DNA of 64,000 bases from Seonamhaeicola sp. ML3 (GCF_023273855.1 NZ_CP096884.1:2170001-2234000); one strand, 5' to 3'; counted from the first letter of the stretch, positions 29,461 to 40,600 are shown. Numbers and translations: made by a program. Notes: generated from the letters alone by a model not told the origin.

Positions 29461-30321
29461 TTAACCCTTTAAAGATTTTCTGTAATCTCTGGGGGAACTT
29501 CCAATAATTTTGCTGAAAATTCTAGAAAAATAATAAGGGTCATGGTATCCCGTTTTCAGGGCAATATCCTTTATCTTTAAGTTCGTGTTATCTAATAAGT
29601 GACATGCATTTTGAATGCGTAGCTGTATCATATAATCTAATGGTGACTTACCGGTTTTTCGTTTAAATAGCAAGGAAAATTGTGAGGTAGATAAATTTGC
29701 GCCTTTTGCTAGCTCCTGTAAAGTAATAGATTCTGTAATGTTACTTTTCATGTAACGAATAGATTTCAAAATACTATCCGATTCATCTTGTTTTCGTATT
29801 TGCCTGTATTGGTCTAAAAACTTAAATGAAGCTAAAAAATGGATTAAGCATATATTTGCATATTGTATATTTTCTGTCGAGAACCCCATTTCTAAATTTT
29901 GAAACATTTCTTCAAACAACTCAATTCTATTGTCTATACGGTCTATATAAGATGGAAATATGGTTAGCGGATTTTGCGTTAGAAAGGCGTAATCTTCAGA
30001 TAGTGTCCCTAAAAAGTGAATCCAGTATATACTCCATGGATTTTGCTTATTGCTCCCATAGCTATGAGGAGTGTTCTTGGGAATAATAAAATATTGGTTT
30101 TTAGTAACGCCAAATTTTTTACCGTTTACAGATATCCAGCCACTACCTTCTGTGCAGTAAATTAGAATATGCTGCGACGCACCATTTTTTCTTTTTCTAT
30201 AATGACTCTGGGCTTCGGCATAGTAGCCAATATTGGTTATGTAAAGCATTGTGTTAGTGCCATGCACCTTGGTTTTTTGTATTTCCTGCTCCGGAATGGA
30301 AACACTACGCTTTAATTCCAA
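29461..30321 (-). CDS. AraC-family transcriptional regulator
   Basis: 286 residues on the minus strand. The N-terminal half is a cupin-like sugar-sensing domain (ILIYCTEGSGWISVNGKK...FIIPKNTPHSYG). The C-terminal about 100 residues are the AraC double helix-turn-helix (LQELAKGANLSTSQFSLLFKRKTGKSP and IKDIALKTGYHDPYYFSRIF). It is divergent from the MFS transporter gene, with 140 bp between, so it probably controls the transporter/DUF5107/GH59 unit, none of which carries the CAGGAYA operator. The ligand is likely a monosaccharide or disaccharide in the cytoplasm, which is inferred. Confidence 0.92.
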   Translation of the reverse strand: MELKRSVSIPEQEIQKTKVHGTNTMLYITNIGYYAEAQSHYRKRKNGASQHILIYCTEGSGWISVNGKKFGVTKNQYFIIPKNTPHSYGSNKQNPWSIYWIHFLGTLSEDYAFLTQNPLTIFPSYIDRIDNRIELFEEMFQNLEMGFSTENIQYANICLIHFLASFKFLDQYRQIRKQDESDSILKSIRYMKSNITESITLQELAKGANLSTSQFSLLFKRKTGKSPLDYMIQLRIQNACHLLDNTNLKIKDIALKTGYHDPYYFSRIFSKIIGSSPRDYRKSLKG

Positions 30322-30438
30322 ATGATGTGTTTTTATTAATTCTGTTAAATTTTAAAATTAATAAAATAATCCATCTTTTTAAAAAATAATCTATTTTTTT
30401 ATCATGTGTAACCTTTTATATTGCAAAACCTTAAGGTC

Positions 30439-30446
30439 TAAATTTG
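30439..30446 (+). promoter_or_regulatory. Candidate -7 box of the MFS transporter gene
   Basis: TAAATTTG is an exact match to the Bacteroidota -7 consensus TAnnTTTG, 15 bp before the ATG, with a T-rich possible -33 region about 21 bp upstream. The short leader makes this uncertain. Confidence 0.42.
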
Positions 30447-30461
30447 TACACAGCATAATAA

Positions 30462-31856
30462 ATGACAGAACACACCCAAATAAATATAAAATACATATCC
30501 ATGGTATCCATGGTATCAGCTCTTGGAGGTCTTTTATTTGGCTACGACTGGGTGGTAATTGGTGGTGCTAAACCTTTTTACGAAGCTTTTTTTCAAATCG
30601 CAGATAATCCCAGTTTACAAGGTTGGGCAATGAGCAGTGCACTTATTGGTTGTTTGTTGGGAGCAGCATTATCTGGACTATTAAGTGATAAATATGGCCG
30701 AAAACGATTGCTTGTTTTTTCAGCATTTTTATTTACGCTGTCTGCAGCTGGTACAGGAGCAACATCTCATTATACCTTATTTATTATTTATAGAATTATT
30801 GGAGGAATAGGCATTGGCTTAGCATCTAATTTATCTCCAATGTATATAGCCGAAATTGCGCCATCTCATTTAAGAGGAAGATTCGTCTCACTAAATCAAC
30901 TTACTATTGTTATTGGTATCTTACTCGCACAATTGGTAAACTGGCAGATTGCTGAAGCTGTACCTACAGGATTTAGTACTGAGAATATCTTATCGTCTTG
31001 GAATGGACAAAACGGTTGGCGTTATATGTTTTGGGCAGAAATTATACCTGCTGGGTTATTTTTAATACTAATCTTTTTTATACCGGAAAGTCCGCGTTGG
31101 CTAGCAAAAAATAGCAGTAGGACAAAAGTAGAAGCTATTCTCAAAAAAATAGGTGGTAGCGGTTATGCCACTTCCGAATACCAAACTATTTTAGATTCTA
31201 TCAACAATAGCGACAAGATCGTACCGCTTTCGCAACTAAAATCACCTAAACTAAAACCTATTTTAGTATTGGGTATTGTACTGGCAATTTTTCAACAATG
31301 GTGTGGTATTAATGTTATTTTTAACTATGCCGAAGATATTTTTAAAGCTGCTGGATTTGGCGTGTCAGATATTTTATTCAATATCGTCATAACTGGAATT
31401 ATAAACCTCGTGTTTACTTTTATAGCCATTTATACAGTAGATAAATTAGGGCGAAGAAAATTACTTTTACTGGGCTCTTTAAGTCTTTGTTTAATCTACG
31501 TTTGTATTGGCGCAGCATATTATTTTAATATTTCCGGCACTATTTTATTAGTTCTTGTGCTATTAGCAATAGCAACCTATGCAATGTCTCTAGCTCCCGT
31601 AGTTTGGGTGGTCATTTCTGAAATATTCCCCAACAGAATTAGAGGTGTGGCCATGGCAGTAGCGACACTATCGCTATGGGGTGCCTGCTTTGCATTAACC
31701 TATACATTCCCATTATTAAATGCCGCTTTAGGTGCTTCTGGTACCTTCTGGCTTTATGGAGGTGTTTGTTTCTTTGGATGGCTATTCATCTATAGAAAGC
31801 TCCCCGAAACCAAAGAGAAATCTTTAGAAGAGATAGAACAAGAAATTATCAAATAG
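30462..31856 (+). CDS. Sugar-porter-family MFS transporter (sugar:H+ symporter type)
   Basis: 464 residues with about 12 membrane helices. Sugar-porter marks are present: SDKYGRKRLLVF after helix 2, PESPRWLAK in the central loop, VDKLGRRKLLLLG after helix 8, and PETKEKSLEEIEQ at the C-terminus. Members import xylose, galactose, arabinose or glucose with protons. In a PUL an inner-membrane porter moves monosaccharides released in the periplasm into the cytoplasm; xylose or another ulvan sugar would fit, but the sequence does not show which. It is divergent from an AraC gene and followed after 16 bp by the DUF5107-TPR gene. Confidence 0.92.
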   Translation: MTEHTQINIKYISMVSMVSALGGLLFGYDWVVIGGAKPFYEAFFQIADNPSLQGWAMSSALIGCLLGAALSGLLSDKYGRKRLLVFSAFLFTLSAAGTGATSHYTLFIIYRIIGGIGIGLASNLSPMYIAEIAPSHLRGRFVSLNQLTIVIGILLAQLVNWQIAEAVPTGFSTENILSSWNGQNGWRYMFWAEIIPAGLFLILIFFIPESPRWLAKNSSRTKVEAILKKIGGSGYATSEYQTILDSINNSDKIVPLSQLKSPKLKPILVLGIVLAIFQQWCGINVIFNYAEDIFKAAGFGVSDILFNIVITGIINLVFTFIAIYTVDKLGRRKLLLLGSLSLCLIYVCIGAAYYFNISGTILLVLVLLAIATYAMSLAPVVWVVISEIFPNRIRGVAMAVATLSLWGACFALTYTFPLLNAALGASGTFWLYGGVCFFGWLFIYRKLPETKEKSLEEIEQEIIK

Positions 31857-31872
31857 CAATATTGTTTACAAA

Positions 31873-34800
31873 ATGACACATCCTGTAAAAGCTTGGAAAG
31901 AAGATGTTGTAATACCAACTTATGAGATTGGTACGCCCGAAAAGAATCCAATTTTTTTAGAAAAAAGGGTGTACCAGGGCAGTAGTGGTTCTGTATACCC
32001 TCATCCTGTCATCGAAAAAATAAGTGATGAGAAAATCGATAAAGTATGGCATGCTATTTTTATTGAGAATGCCTACATAAAAATCATGCTACTGCCTGAG
32101 CTTGGAGGTCGTGTACAAATGGCATACGATAAAGTAAAACAACGTCACTTTGTGTATTACAATCATGTTATAAAACCTGCTTTGGTAGGTTTAACAGGGC
32201 CTTGGATTTCTGGAGGTATAGAATTCAACTGGCCGCAACATCACCGCCCTTCTACGTACGACCCTGTAGATGCTTTAATTGAAGAGAATAATGATGGTAG
32301 TATCACCGTTTGGTGTAGCGAGGTAGAACGTATGTTTCGTACTAAAGGCATGGCTGGTTTTACATTATACCCAGACAAAGCATATCTGGAAATTAAGGTA
32401 AAACTATACAACAGAACACCGCACCCACAAACCTTTTTATGGTGGGCAAATCCTGCAGTTGCTGTTAACGATGATTACCAATCTGTCTTTCCACCAGATG
32501 TGAATGCAGTTTTCGACCATGGTAAACGCGATGTATCCGATTTTCCCATAGCTACTGGCGAATATTATAAAGTGGATTATGCCCCGGGTACAGACATCTC
32601 TAGATATAAAAACATTCCAGTGCCTACATCGTATATGGCCATAAAGTCGGAATACAATTTTGTTGGTGGTTACGAAAACGACACCAAGGGTGGTTTACTA
32701 CATGTGGCAGATCATCACCAGTCGCCAGGAAAAAAACAATGGACCTGGGGCAATGGTGATTTTGGATATGCCTGGGATAGAAATCTAACAGATAATGATG
32801 GTCCATACATAGAACTCATGTGTGGAGTTTATACAGACAATCAACCTGATTTTAGTTGGTTACAACCTTATGAAGAAAAGAGTTTTAAGCAGTATTTTAT
32901 GCCCTATCGTGATTTGGGTGTCGTTAAAAATGCGACTAAAGAAGCCATGCTAAATCTGGAAGAGGAAAACGGTAATTATAAGCTCAAGGCTTATACCACT
33001 GCTGTTTATAAAAACGCAACAATTACTCTTGTATCTGAAGGCAAAATTATTATTGAAGAGACTTTAGGTTTTTCACCAGAAATGAGCTTCGAAAAGGAAG
33101 TTTTGGATGCAATCAATACAAATGATTTATACATTAAGTTAGAAGATAATGCTGGTGTTATTTTAGTTGATTGGCATAGTGAAAAGGACGAACAAAAACC
33201 CATTCCCGAAGCTGCTAAACCTGCAAAAGACCCCAGAGACATAAGCTCCACAGAACAACTTTATCTAAGAGGTTTACATTTAGAGCAATACAGGCATGCC
33301 ACATATTCGCCCACAGATTATTACCTAGAAGCTTTAAGAAGAGAGCCCACTGATGTTCGCAATAATAACGCCATGGGTTTATGGTACATGAAACGTGGAC
33401 AATTAACTAAAGCCGAGCCTCGTTTTAGGCAAGCTATAGAAACCTTAACAGAGCGAAACCCTAACCCTTATGATGGTGAACCTTTATTTAATTTAGGTTT
33501 ATGCCTCCAATTTCAAAATAAAACAAAAGAGGCCTACGATTACTTTTTTAAATCAACATGGAATGGCGCATGGCAGGATAGCGGTTTTTTTCATTGCGCG
33601 CAATTAGATGCCTTACGTAAAGACTACCGTAGAGCGCTTGAAATTATAGACCGTTCTCTGTACCGAAACTGGCATAACCAAAAAGGGCGCCATTTAAAAG
33701 TAATTTTATTACGCAAAACAAATGCTATTGAAGCTGCTAAAAAACTAGCAGAGGATTCTTTAGAACTAGACCGTTTTAATTTTGGAATACTTTTCGAACA
33801 GTATCTTTTAATAAAAGATACCAAAATTTTACAACAGCTAAAAGCCTTAATGCGAGGTTACGAGCATAACTTTATAGAGTTTTCTTTAGATTATGCTGCT
33901 GCTGGTTTTTACCAGGAAGCCCTAGAGTTTATAAATTTGTATGTAAATACTGCTGAAAATGTGTATCCAATGGCACAGTATTTTAAAGCCTATTACACAT
34001 TACAATTAGGTGATAAAAATACAGCAGCCTCATTATTTAAAACTGCAGCAAAATTAGCGCCAGATTATTGTTTTCCGCATCGTATTGAAGAATTAATTGT
34101 GCTTCAAACAGCAACTGCTATTAACCCAGAAGACGCCAGAGCTTGGTATTATTTAGGTAACTTTTGGTATGGTGCAAGACAACATGAAGACGCTATGGCA
34201 TGTTGGGAAAAATCAAGAGATATAGACGATACATTTCCAACCGTACATAGAAATTTGGCATTGGGTTATTACAACAAGCAGAATAATCCCCAAAAAGCCA
34301 AAACTGCTTTAGAAAAGGCTTATGCACTTAATACAACTGATGCTCGTGTGCTTATGGAATTAGATCAGTTATATAAAAAGTTAAATATCGATATATCAAC
34401 TCGTTTAGATATTCTAGAAAAAGCACCCGAACAGGTTGATTTTAGAGATGATTTATATTTAGAATACATTACGTTATTAAACCTTTCAGGTAAAGAAGAG
34501 AAAGCTTTACGTTTAATCAATGCCCGCAAATTCCACCCATGGGAAGGAGGCGAAGGTAAGGTGCCGGCACAGTATTTATACAGCCATGTTGCCTTAGCTA
34601 AAAAAGCCCTTTTTAGAGGAGATTATAAAAATGCTATTACACATTTAAACGAAACATTTCATTACCCGCATCATCTAGGTGAAGGTAAAATATATGGTGC
34701 TCAAGAAAACGACTTCAATTATTGGTTAGGCTGTGCCTACGAAGGTCTAGGAGATACCGATAAAGCTAGATTATATTGGGAAAAAGCATCTCAAGGTCTG

Positions 34801-35181
34801 TCTACACCAGCTGCTGCTATGTATTATAACGATCAACAACCCGACAAGATTTTTTATCAAGGATTGGCACTGAAAAAGTTGGGATGTCATTCTGAGGCAA
34901 CTGAGCGTTTTGAAAAGTTACTACGTTTTGGTGAAAAGCAATTACAAGTGCCTTTTAAAATGGATTATTTTGCGGTGTCGCTTCCAGACTTGTTAATTTT
35001 TGAGGACGATTTACAGATACGCCACGAACACTATTGCTACTATTTAATAGGCTTGGGATGCTTAGGTTTAGATAAGTTTGAAGCAGCCCAGAATGCCCTT
35101 GAGCTTATCTTAAAGCAAAATAACTATCATATAGGTGCTCGTATACACCTAGAATACAGTAAACAATACCACACCATTTGA
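31873..35181 (+). CDS. DUF5107 domain plus tetratricopeptide-repeat protein, cytoplasmic
   Basis: 1102 residues and no signal peptide. Residues about 15-345 form a DUF5107-type beta-supersandwich similar in style to galactose mutarotase folds (IMLLPELGGRVQMAYDK, GPWISGGIEFNWPQHHRPST, FLWWANPAVAVNDDYQSVFPPD). From about 450 onward come many TPR-like helical pairs (NAMGLWYMKRGQLTKAEPRFRQAIE, ARAWYYLGNFWYGARQHEDAMACWEKS). The His/Glu-rich GIEFNWPQHH segment could be an active or sugar-binding site. The function is not established to my knowledge. It lies between an inner-membrane sugar porter and a GH59-like gene, so it may act on an imported sugar or glycoside inside the cell. Confidence 0.75.
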   Translation: MTHPVKAWKEDVVIPTYEIGTPEKNPIFLEKRVYQGSSGSVYPHPVIEKISDEKIDKVWHAIFIENAYIKIMLLPELGGRVQMAYDKVKQRHFVYYNHVIKPALVGLTGPWISGGIEFNWPQHHRPSTYDPVDALIEENNDGSITVWCSEVERMFRTKGMAGFTLYPDKAYLEIKVKLYNRTPHPQTFLWWANPAVAVNDDYQSVFPPDVNAVFDHGKRDVSDFPIATGEYYKVDYAPGTDISRYKNIPVPTSYMAIKSEYNFVGGYENDTKGGLLHVADHHQSPGKKQWTWGNGDFGYAWDRNLTDNDGPYIELMCGVYTDNQPDFSWLQPYEEKSFKQYFMPYRDLGVVKNATKEAMLNLEEENGNYKLKAYTTAVYKNATITLVSEGKIIIEETLGFSPEMSFEKEVLDAINTNDLYIKLEDNAGVILVDWHSEKDEQKPIPEAAKPAKDPRDISSTEQLYLRGLHLEQYRHATYSPTDYYLEALRREPTDVRNNNAMGLWYMKRGQLTKAEPRFRQAIETLTERNPNPYDGEPLFNLGLCLQFQNKTKEAYDYFFKSTWNGAWQDSGFFHCAQLDALRKDYRRALEIIDRSLYRNWHNQKGRHLKVILLRKTNAIEAAKKLAEDSLELDRFNFGILFEQYLLIKDTKILQQLKALMRGYEHNFIEFSLDYAAAGFYQEALEFINLYVNTAENVYPMAQYFKAYYTLQLGDKNTAASLFKTAAKLAPDYCFPHRIEELIVLQTATAINPEDARAWYYLGNFWYGARQHEDAMACWEKSRDIDDTFPTVHRNLALGYYNKQNNPQKAKTALEKAYALNTTDARVLMELDQLYKKLNIDISTRLDILEKAPEQVDFRDDLYLEYITLLNLSGKEEKALRLINARKFHPWEGGEGKVPAQYLYSHVALAKKALFRGDYKNAITHLNETFHYPHHLGEGKIYGAQENDFNYWLGCAYEGLGDTDKARLYWEKASQGLSTPAAAMYYNDQQPDKIFYQGLALKKLGCHSEATERFEKLLRFGEKQLQVPFKMDYFAVSLPDLLIFEDDLQIRHEHYCYYLIGLGCLGLDKFEAAQNALELILKQNNYHIGARIHLEYSKQYHTI

Positions 35182-35216
35182 TAAATAATATTTTTTAATC
35201 CATAACAAAAAATAAC

Positions 35217-37535
35217 ATGACGACAAGAGTATTAATTTTCTTTTTCTTTTTCTTTTGTTTAAACTTAACGGCACAAACACTAGATGTAAAAGATTTAAAA
35301 TGCGAAACCCAAATCAATCCCGAAGGTATAACTAAAGCTAGACCAAGTTTTAGTTGGACATTTGTTGGTGATAGTATAAGTACTAAACAGGGTGGTTTTC
35401 GTATTATGATGGCTACAACTATTGAAAAATTGAAGTATCCAGATTTATGGGATACTGGGCCAACAAGTAAATCGGAAACAGGACCATATCAATACCTTGG
35501 AGAACCTTTAAAATCTGGACAAAAAGTCTATTGGCGAGTAACCGTTTGGGGTAATAATAGAGGAGTAAAGCATAGCGAACCTGCTTGGTTTACTATGGGC
35601 GACATAAAAAATCCTGAAAAAACTTTTGAACCACCTGTATTAAAGAGAGAAGGTGGTATTGTAAAAATTAATATCAATAAAAATGATACAGGTCGTGTTT
35701 TTGAGGGTATTGGAGGTGTAAGTGCAGGTGCTTCTACAGATTTACTCTACGATTACAAAGACCCCTATCGTAGTCAAATTTTAGATATTTTATTCAAACC
35801 AAAGTTTGGTGCGGCATTCCAACATCTAAAGGTGGAATTAGGTGGAGGTGAAAACTCGACATGTGGGTCTGAGCCCTCGCATGCCATTACTAGAGAAGAA
35901 CTAAAAAATCCAGTGTCAAGAGGATATGAATTTTGGTTTATGAAAGAAGCTAAAAACAGAAATCCTGATGTGATATTAGAATATTTACCATGGAGTTTTC
36001 CTGGGTATTTAAAAGAAAATATTTACACAAAAGAATCTGCCGAATACTTTGTATCGTTTTTAGATGTTGCTAAAAGAGATTGGGATTTAGATTTGGATTG
36101 GGTAGCCGCTGCCGAAAACGAAAATTATACAGATAGAGATTGGTTGGTAAATAACGTTCGTCCTTTACTAGATGCCAGAGGATATAAAGATGTCAAAATT
36201 CAGGGACCAGATGATAATAGTGGCGATTGGCAAATATTCGAAGAACTTGAAAAAGACCCAGAGTTTAATACTATAATTAAAGCTGTGGGTTATCATTATG
36301 TAACTGGTCGTGAGTTTAACGAGAATATGGTGGACGGGCGAGGCAGGCCTACAACAGCCAAAGCTAAAGCCTCTGGTACACCACTTTGGGCCAGTGAAGA
36401 TTGGAGCTGGACAGGTAAAGACTGGGGTGGTGCAGGGGCACTAAATTTAGCACGTCTTTATAATAAATTTTACATTCGAGATAAAATTACCAAAACATTA
36501 ATTTGGGCACCTATTGGTTCTATTTATAAATCGGTTACATGGGATAAAGCCGGCGCAATGAAAGCCAACAGTCCTTGGAGTGGCTATTATGAAGTATGGC
36601 CAACAATTTGGGCTACAGCGCACACCACGCAATTTGCTCAACCCCTAGATTGGCAGTATTTAGATACCGCATGCGGTTTGTTTGATACATCAACTTATAA
36701 AGGAAGTGTTGTTACCTTAAAAGACAAAAATAGCACTAATTGGAGCATGATTATCTGTACAGAAAAATCAGAAACAGTAGAAGTTAACATAGAAAAAGGA
36801 TTGTGCAAAAAAACAGTTTACGTATGGAAATCTGATGCCAACAATCAATTTATACAGCAGGAGGCGATTAAACCCAAAAAAGGTGTATTTACTATAAAAT
36901 TAGACCCAAAGTGTATTTACTCGCTAACCACTACAACAGGGCAACAAAAGGGAAGTTACAATATTCCAGAAGAAACCGCTTTTCCTTTTCCTTACTCAGA
37001 AGATTATGAGGGTGGTAAAGAAAACGATTTGCCTAAATACCATTCCGATCAAACAGGAAGTTTTGTTATTACAAAAAAGGAAGATGGTACAAATTGCTTA
37101 ATGCAGTTAAATCCAGAACAAGGCTATGATTGGATGCGTGTATACAGGCGTTCTAACATAAAACCCAATACCCTTATCGGTGATGTGAATTGGAAAAATT
37201 ATACCTGTAGTGTAGATGTTTTTATAGAGAACGGTGACGTAGAATTAGGAGGGCGTGTAACAAGCAGCTATATAAAAGGGTATCGTTTTATGTTGATGAA
37301 AAGCGGTGATTGGAAATTGCTATTTCATAAAACAGTGTTGCAAGAGGGAACTATTAAAAACTTCGAGGGTAATATGTGGCATAATATTAAGCTGAAATTT
37401 AATAATGAGACCATTGAAGCTTTTGTGGATCAAGTCTCAATAACTAAGCTAGAGAGTAAAGAAAAAAATGGATATGTCATGCTGGGTAGCTCCTACAATA
37501 ACAACCTGTTTGATAATCTTAAAATAAATCCATAA
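35217..37535 (+). CDS. GH59-like (galactocerebrosidase-type) glycosidase with GH78-type N-terminal Ig domain
   Basis: 772 residues with a signal peptide (cleavage near LTAQ). Residues about 20-120 match the Ig-like domain normally found at the front of GH78 rhamnosidases (VKDLKCETQINPEGITKARPSFSW, VYWRVTVWG). After a linker, residues about 145-580 closely follow GH59: FEGIGGVSAGAST, DPYRSQILDILFKPKFGAAFQHLKVELGGGENST, LPWSFPGYLKE. The acid/base is the second Glu (E302) in AENEN and the nucleophile is E394 in LWASEDW. PWSGYYEV...TTQFAQPLDWQYL and the TTGQQKGSY segment also match, and a lectin-like C-terminal domain (about 620-772) is again GH59-like. GH59 removes beta-galactose; that sugar is not a main ulvan unit, so the substrate here is open. 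It follows the DUF5107 gene by 35 bp. Confidence 0.8.
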   Translation: MTTRVLIFFFFFFCLNLTAQTLDVKDLKCETQINPEGITKARPSFSWTFVGDSISTKQGGFRIMMATTIEKLKYPDLWDTGPTSKSETGPYQYLGEPLKSGQKVYWRVTVWGNNRGVKHSEPAWFTMGDIKNPEKTFEPPVLKREGGIVKININKNDTGRVFEGIGGVSAGASTDLLYDYKDPYRSQILDILFKPKFGAAFQHLKVELGGGENSTCGSEPSHAITREELKNPVSRGYEFWFMKEAKNRNPDVILEYLPWSFPGYLKENIYTKESAEYFVSFLDVAKRDWDLDLDWVAAAENENYTDRDWLVNNVRPLLDARGYKDVKIQGPDDNSGDWQIFEELEKDPEFNTIIKAVGYHYVTGREFNENMVDGRGRPTTAKAKASGTPLWASEDWSWTGKDWGGAGALNLARLYNKFYIRDKITKTLIWAPIGSIYKSVTWDKAGAMKANSPWSGYYEVWPTIWATAHTTQFAQPLDWQYLDTACGLFDTSTYKGSVVTLKDKNSTNWSMIICTEKSETVEVNIEKGLCKKTVYVWKSDANNQFIQQEAIKPKKGVFTIKLDPKCIYSLTTTTGQQKGSYNIPEETAFPFPYSEDYEGGKENDLPKYHSDQTGSFVITKKEDGTNCLMQLNPEQGYDWMRVYRRSNIKPNTLIGDVNWKNYTCSVDVFIENGDVELGGRVTSSYIKGYRFMLMKSGDWKLLFHKTVLQEGTIKNFEGNMWHNIKLKFNNETIEAFVDQVSITKLESKEKNGYVMLGSSYNNNLFDNLKINP

Positions 37536-37539
37536 AATA

Positions 37540-37585
37540 CATGATAATGCAGGATGATTGTAGCCTGTAAATTTATGTAACTTGC
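37540..37585 (+). promoter_or_regulatory. Operator/promoter module 5, for the GH106 gene
   Basis: CATGATA-ATG-CAGGATG at 37540-37556 (first half degenerate), then TAACTTGC at 37578-37585. The gap is one base longer than in the other copies and the box is weaker. Confidence 0.5.
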
Positions 37586-37612
37586 AAATTGTAAGTTTTA
37601 AAGATTATAAAA

Positions 37613-40600
37613 GTGAGTGTACATAAACCTAGTATATTAGTTGTAGTTATTTTACAAATATTTTGTTTTGGTTGTATTTCTTCAAATGAAGAAACAGCAC
37701 AAGATGAGAGCTTGAGTTTAGCTGAATTATCAGAGAATTTTAAATCACCCTCATTGCAATACCGCCCAGAAACGTGGTTTCATTTAATGGGTAATAATAT
37801 TAGTAAAGAAGGATTAACTCTAGATTTAGAAGCCATAAAAGCAGCAGGTTTACAAGGAATACACTTGTTTAACAAGGCAGGAAAACTCTATCCTAATGTA
37901 GAGCCTATTAAAATTTTATCTCCCGAATGGGAAGATATGATTCGTCATGCCGCAGATGAGTGTCAACGTTTAGGGTTAAAATTTACCATGCAAAACTGCC
38001 CAGGCTGGTCCATGACTGGTGGCCCTTGGGTGCCAGTAGAAGAAGCACAACGCGAAGTTGTAGAAACCACCTATCATATTTCTGGTGGTAAGAACTTCAA
38101 TGAAGTTTTAGAAATTGATGCCTTGTATCATACGCCAGATTACGATTATAAAGATATTGAAGTATTAGCTTTTCCAAAGGTTGAAGGCGATGATTTAGAA
38201 GCTTTAAGCCCATCAAAAATTGAAACTAACAACATCATAGTACCTTGGGAGGATATTTTTAATCCAGATTCAAAAATTATTGTTACACGCAAAACTACGC
38301 GCTTAGATAAGCCTCTTAATGAGTATCGTGCTAATGGTATTTCAAAAGTAAATAATGAAGATACTTGGGTGAAAACAAGTTTTTATACGTCTATTACCTT
38401 AAGAACCATAACATTTCCTCAAATACGTCATATAATTATGGGTACAGAGTACCCCGTTATTGATGTAAATCTTAAGGTAGAAGCATTGGTAAATAATAAA
38501 TTGGTAGAAATAACAACGCTTAATCTACCAGATGCTAATTGGAATGATAGACGTAAACATCTTACGTTAACTATTCCAGAAACAACATCAAATGAATTTG
38601 TCTTTACATTTGAAGGGAAACATTCAATAGCTCCTGAGTTTATCCGATTAAGTTCAAAACCAAGGCTACATAATCACGAAGCAAAGGCAGCTAAAGTGTT
38701 AAGGCGTCTTGAAAAAGATGTTGATATTAATTATGCTGAAAATACAATTGTAGATAGTAAGTCTATTATTAATCTCACAGATAAAATGTCGACTGAAGGC
38801 AAACTAACTTGGGATGTCCCGGAAGGTAGGTGGACCGTCGTTCGTTTTGGTCATGTAAACATGAGACTTACAAATAAACCTGCAGTTCCAGAAGCCACAG
38901 GTTGGGAATCTAGTAAATTGGATAAAATCGCTATTGAAAACCATTTACGAAACGGAATGATTGGTAATTTGATAAAAGATGGAGGGCCCATTGGAGATGG
39001 AAAACTGCATGGCTTGTTAATTGATAGTTGGGAAAGTCATGTACCAACATGGACGATGAATTCCGAAGATTTGTTTAAAGAATTTGAAACGCGACGAGGC
39101 TATAGTATGAAAACCTATTTGCCTGCTACTATGGGTTATGTTTTGGATGACAAAGAGACGACTACCAAGTTTTTAAGAGATTTGCGTCATACTATGGACG
39201 AGGTGTTTATCGATAATTTCTTTAAACATTTCGCAACTGTGGCTCACGATATGGGAGCAGAGGTATACACCGAAGGTGCAGGAGGAGAAGTGCTTCCTGT
39301 AGACCCCATGCGTTATTATGGGGTTAGTGATATTCCAATGACGGAGTTTTGGTATCCCTCAGCGCCATCGGCTCAGAACGAATATGCTAAACCTATTTTC
39401 AATGCCGCATCTGCAACGCATCTGTATAATAAACCAGTCTTAGCTGCAGAGGCCTGTACGCAAGTTGGTGTAAAATGGAATGAGCATCCGTTTTCTGTTA
39501 AATATTTAATCGATTATAATTTTGCCAAAGGCGTAAATCATTTGGTGTTTCATACGTTTTCGCATACACCGCAAACCGATGTATATCCTGGCTCTAGTTT
39601 TGGAGGACGCATAGGGTTTCCTTTAGTACGTCAGCAAACCTGGTGGCAATATATGCCAGATTGGATTGACTATTTAACACGGAATCAGTTTGTTTTACAA
39701 CAAGGAGAATACGTAGCTGATGTCTTGAGATATTATGGCGACCATTATGAGCGTCCGCCGTTTGATTTGGATGAATTCCCCCAAGGATACCGATTTGATT
39801 ACTTAAATTCAGAGATATTACAGGAAAAAACAAGCATTAAGGATGGTAAGATTCATGTGGAAAATGGAGGGGATTATAGAATTATTACTTTAAGAGATTC
39901 TGAAAAAATACTTTTGTCAACCCTGAAAAAGTTAAAAGAATTAGTGTTAAATGGTGCGGTTGTTTTAGGTGATAAGCCTACAGATTCTCCAAGTTTAATG
40001 GACGATGCCAGTGATGTGAAAGCACTACAAGCCATTGCGAATGAGCTTTGGGGAACAACTGAAAGTGGAATGAAACAAGTTGGGAAAGGGCGTGTGTATT
40101 GGGGTAAAACTATTAAAGAAGTATTAGATAGCGAGAACATTGAAAAAGATGTTATAGTTCCAAATGAATTGGAAATACATTGGATCCACAGAGAGACAAA
40201 AGATGCAGACATCTACTTTGTAGCTTCAAAAGAAGAAAACCCAGTAGATGTAGCTTTAAGCTTTAGAATTTCAGATGGAGCGCCTCAAATTTGGAATGCT
40301 TTCACAGGACATCAGCAAAATGCCAAAATTTGGAAAAAAGAAAATGATAGAACTAATATAGCTTTGTCCTTACCTGCAAATGGAAGTGCCATTGTTGTGT
40401 TTTCAAAAGGTGAAAGTGAACCTTATGCATCGGAAGTTTTATTAGGAAATACAACACTTTTAGATACTAGAACAGGATGGTTTGTAACTCATGAAAATGA
40501 TGATTATCCAAAATTAAACTGGACAGATAACGAATTTTCAGCTTCAATTCCTGGAGAATATAGTTTTGTTCAAGGAGAAAATATAATAAAAGAAACCATA

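Noticed and set aside
35217-37535. GH39 xylosidase, as might be expected in an ulvan PUL
   Set aside because: The glycine-rich start, the FKPxFGAxxQHLKVELGG segment and the lectin-like end match GH59 far better than GH39.
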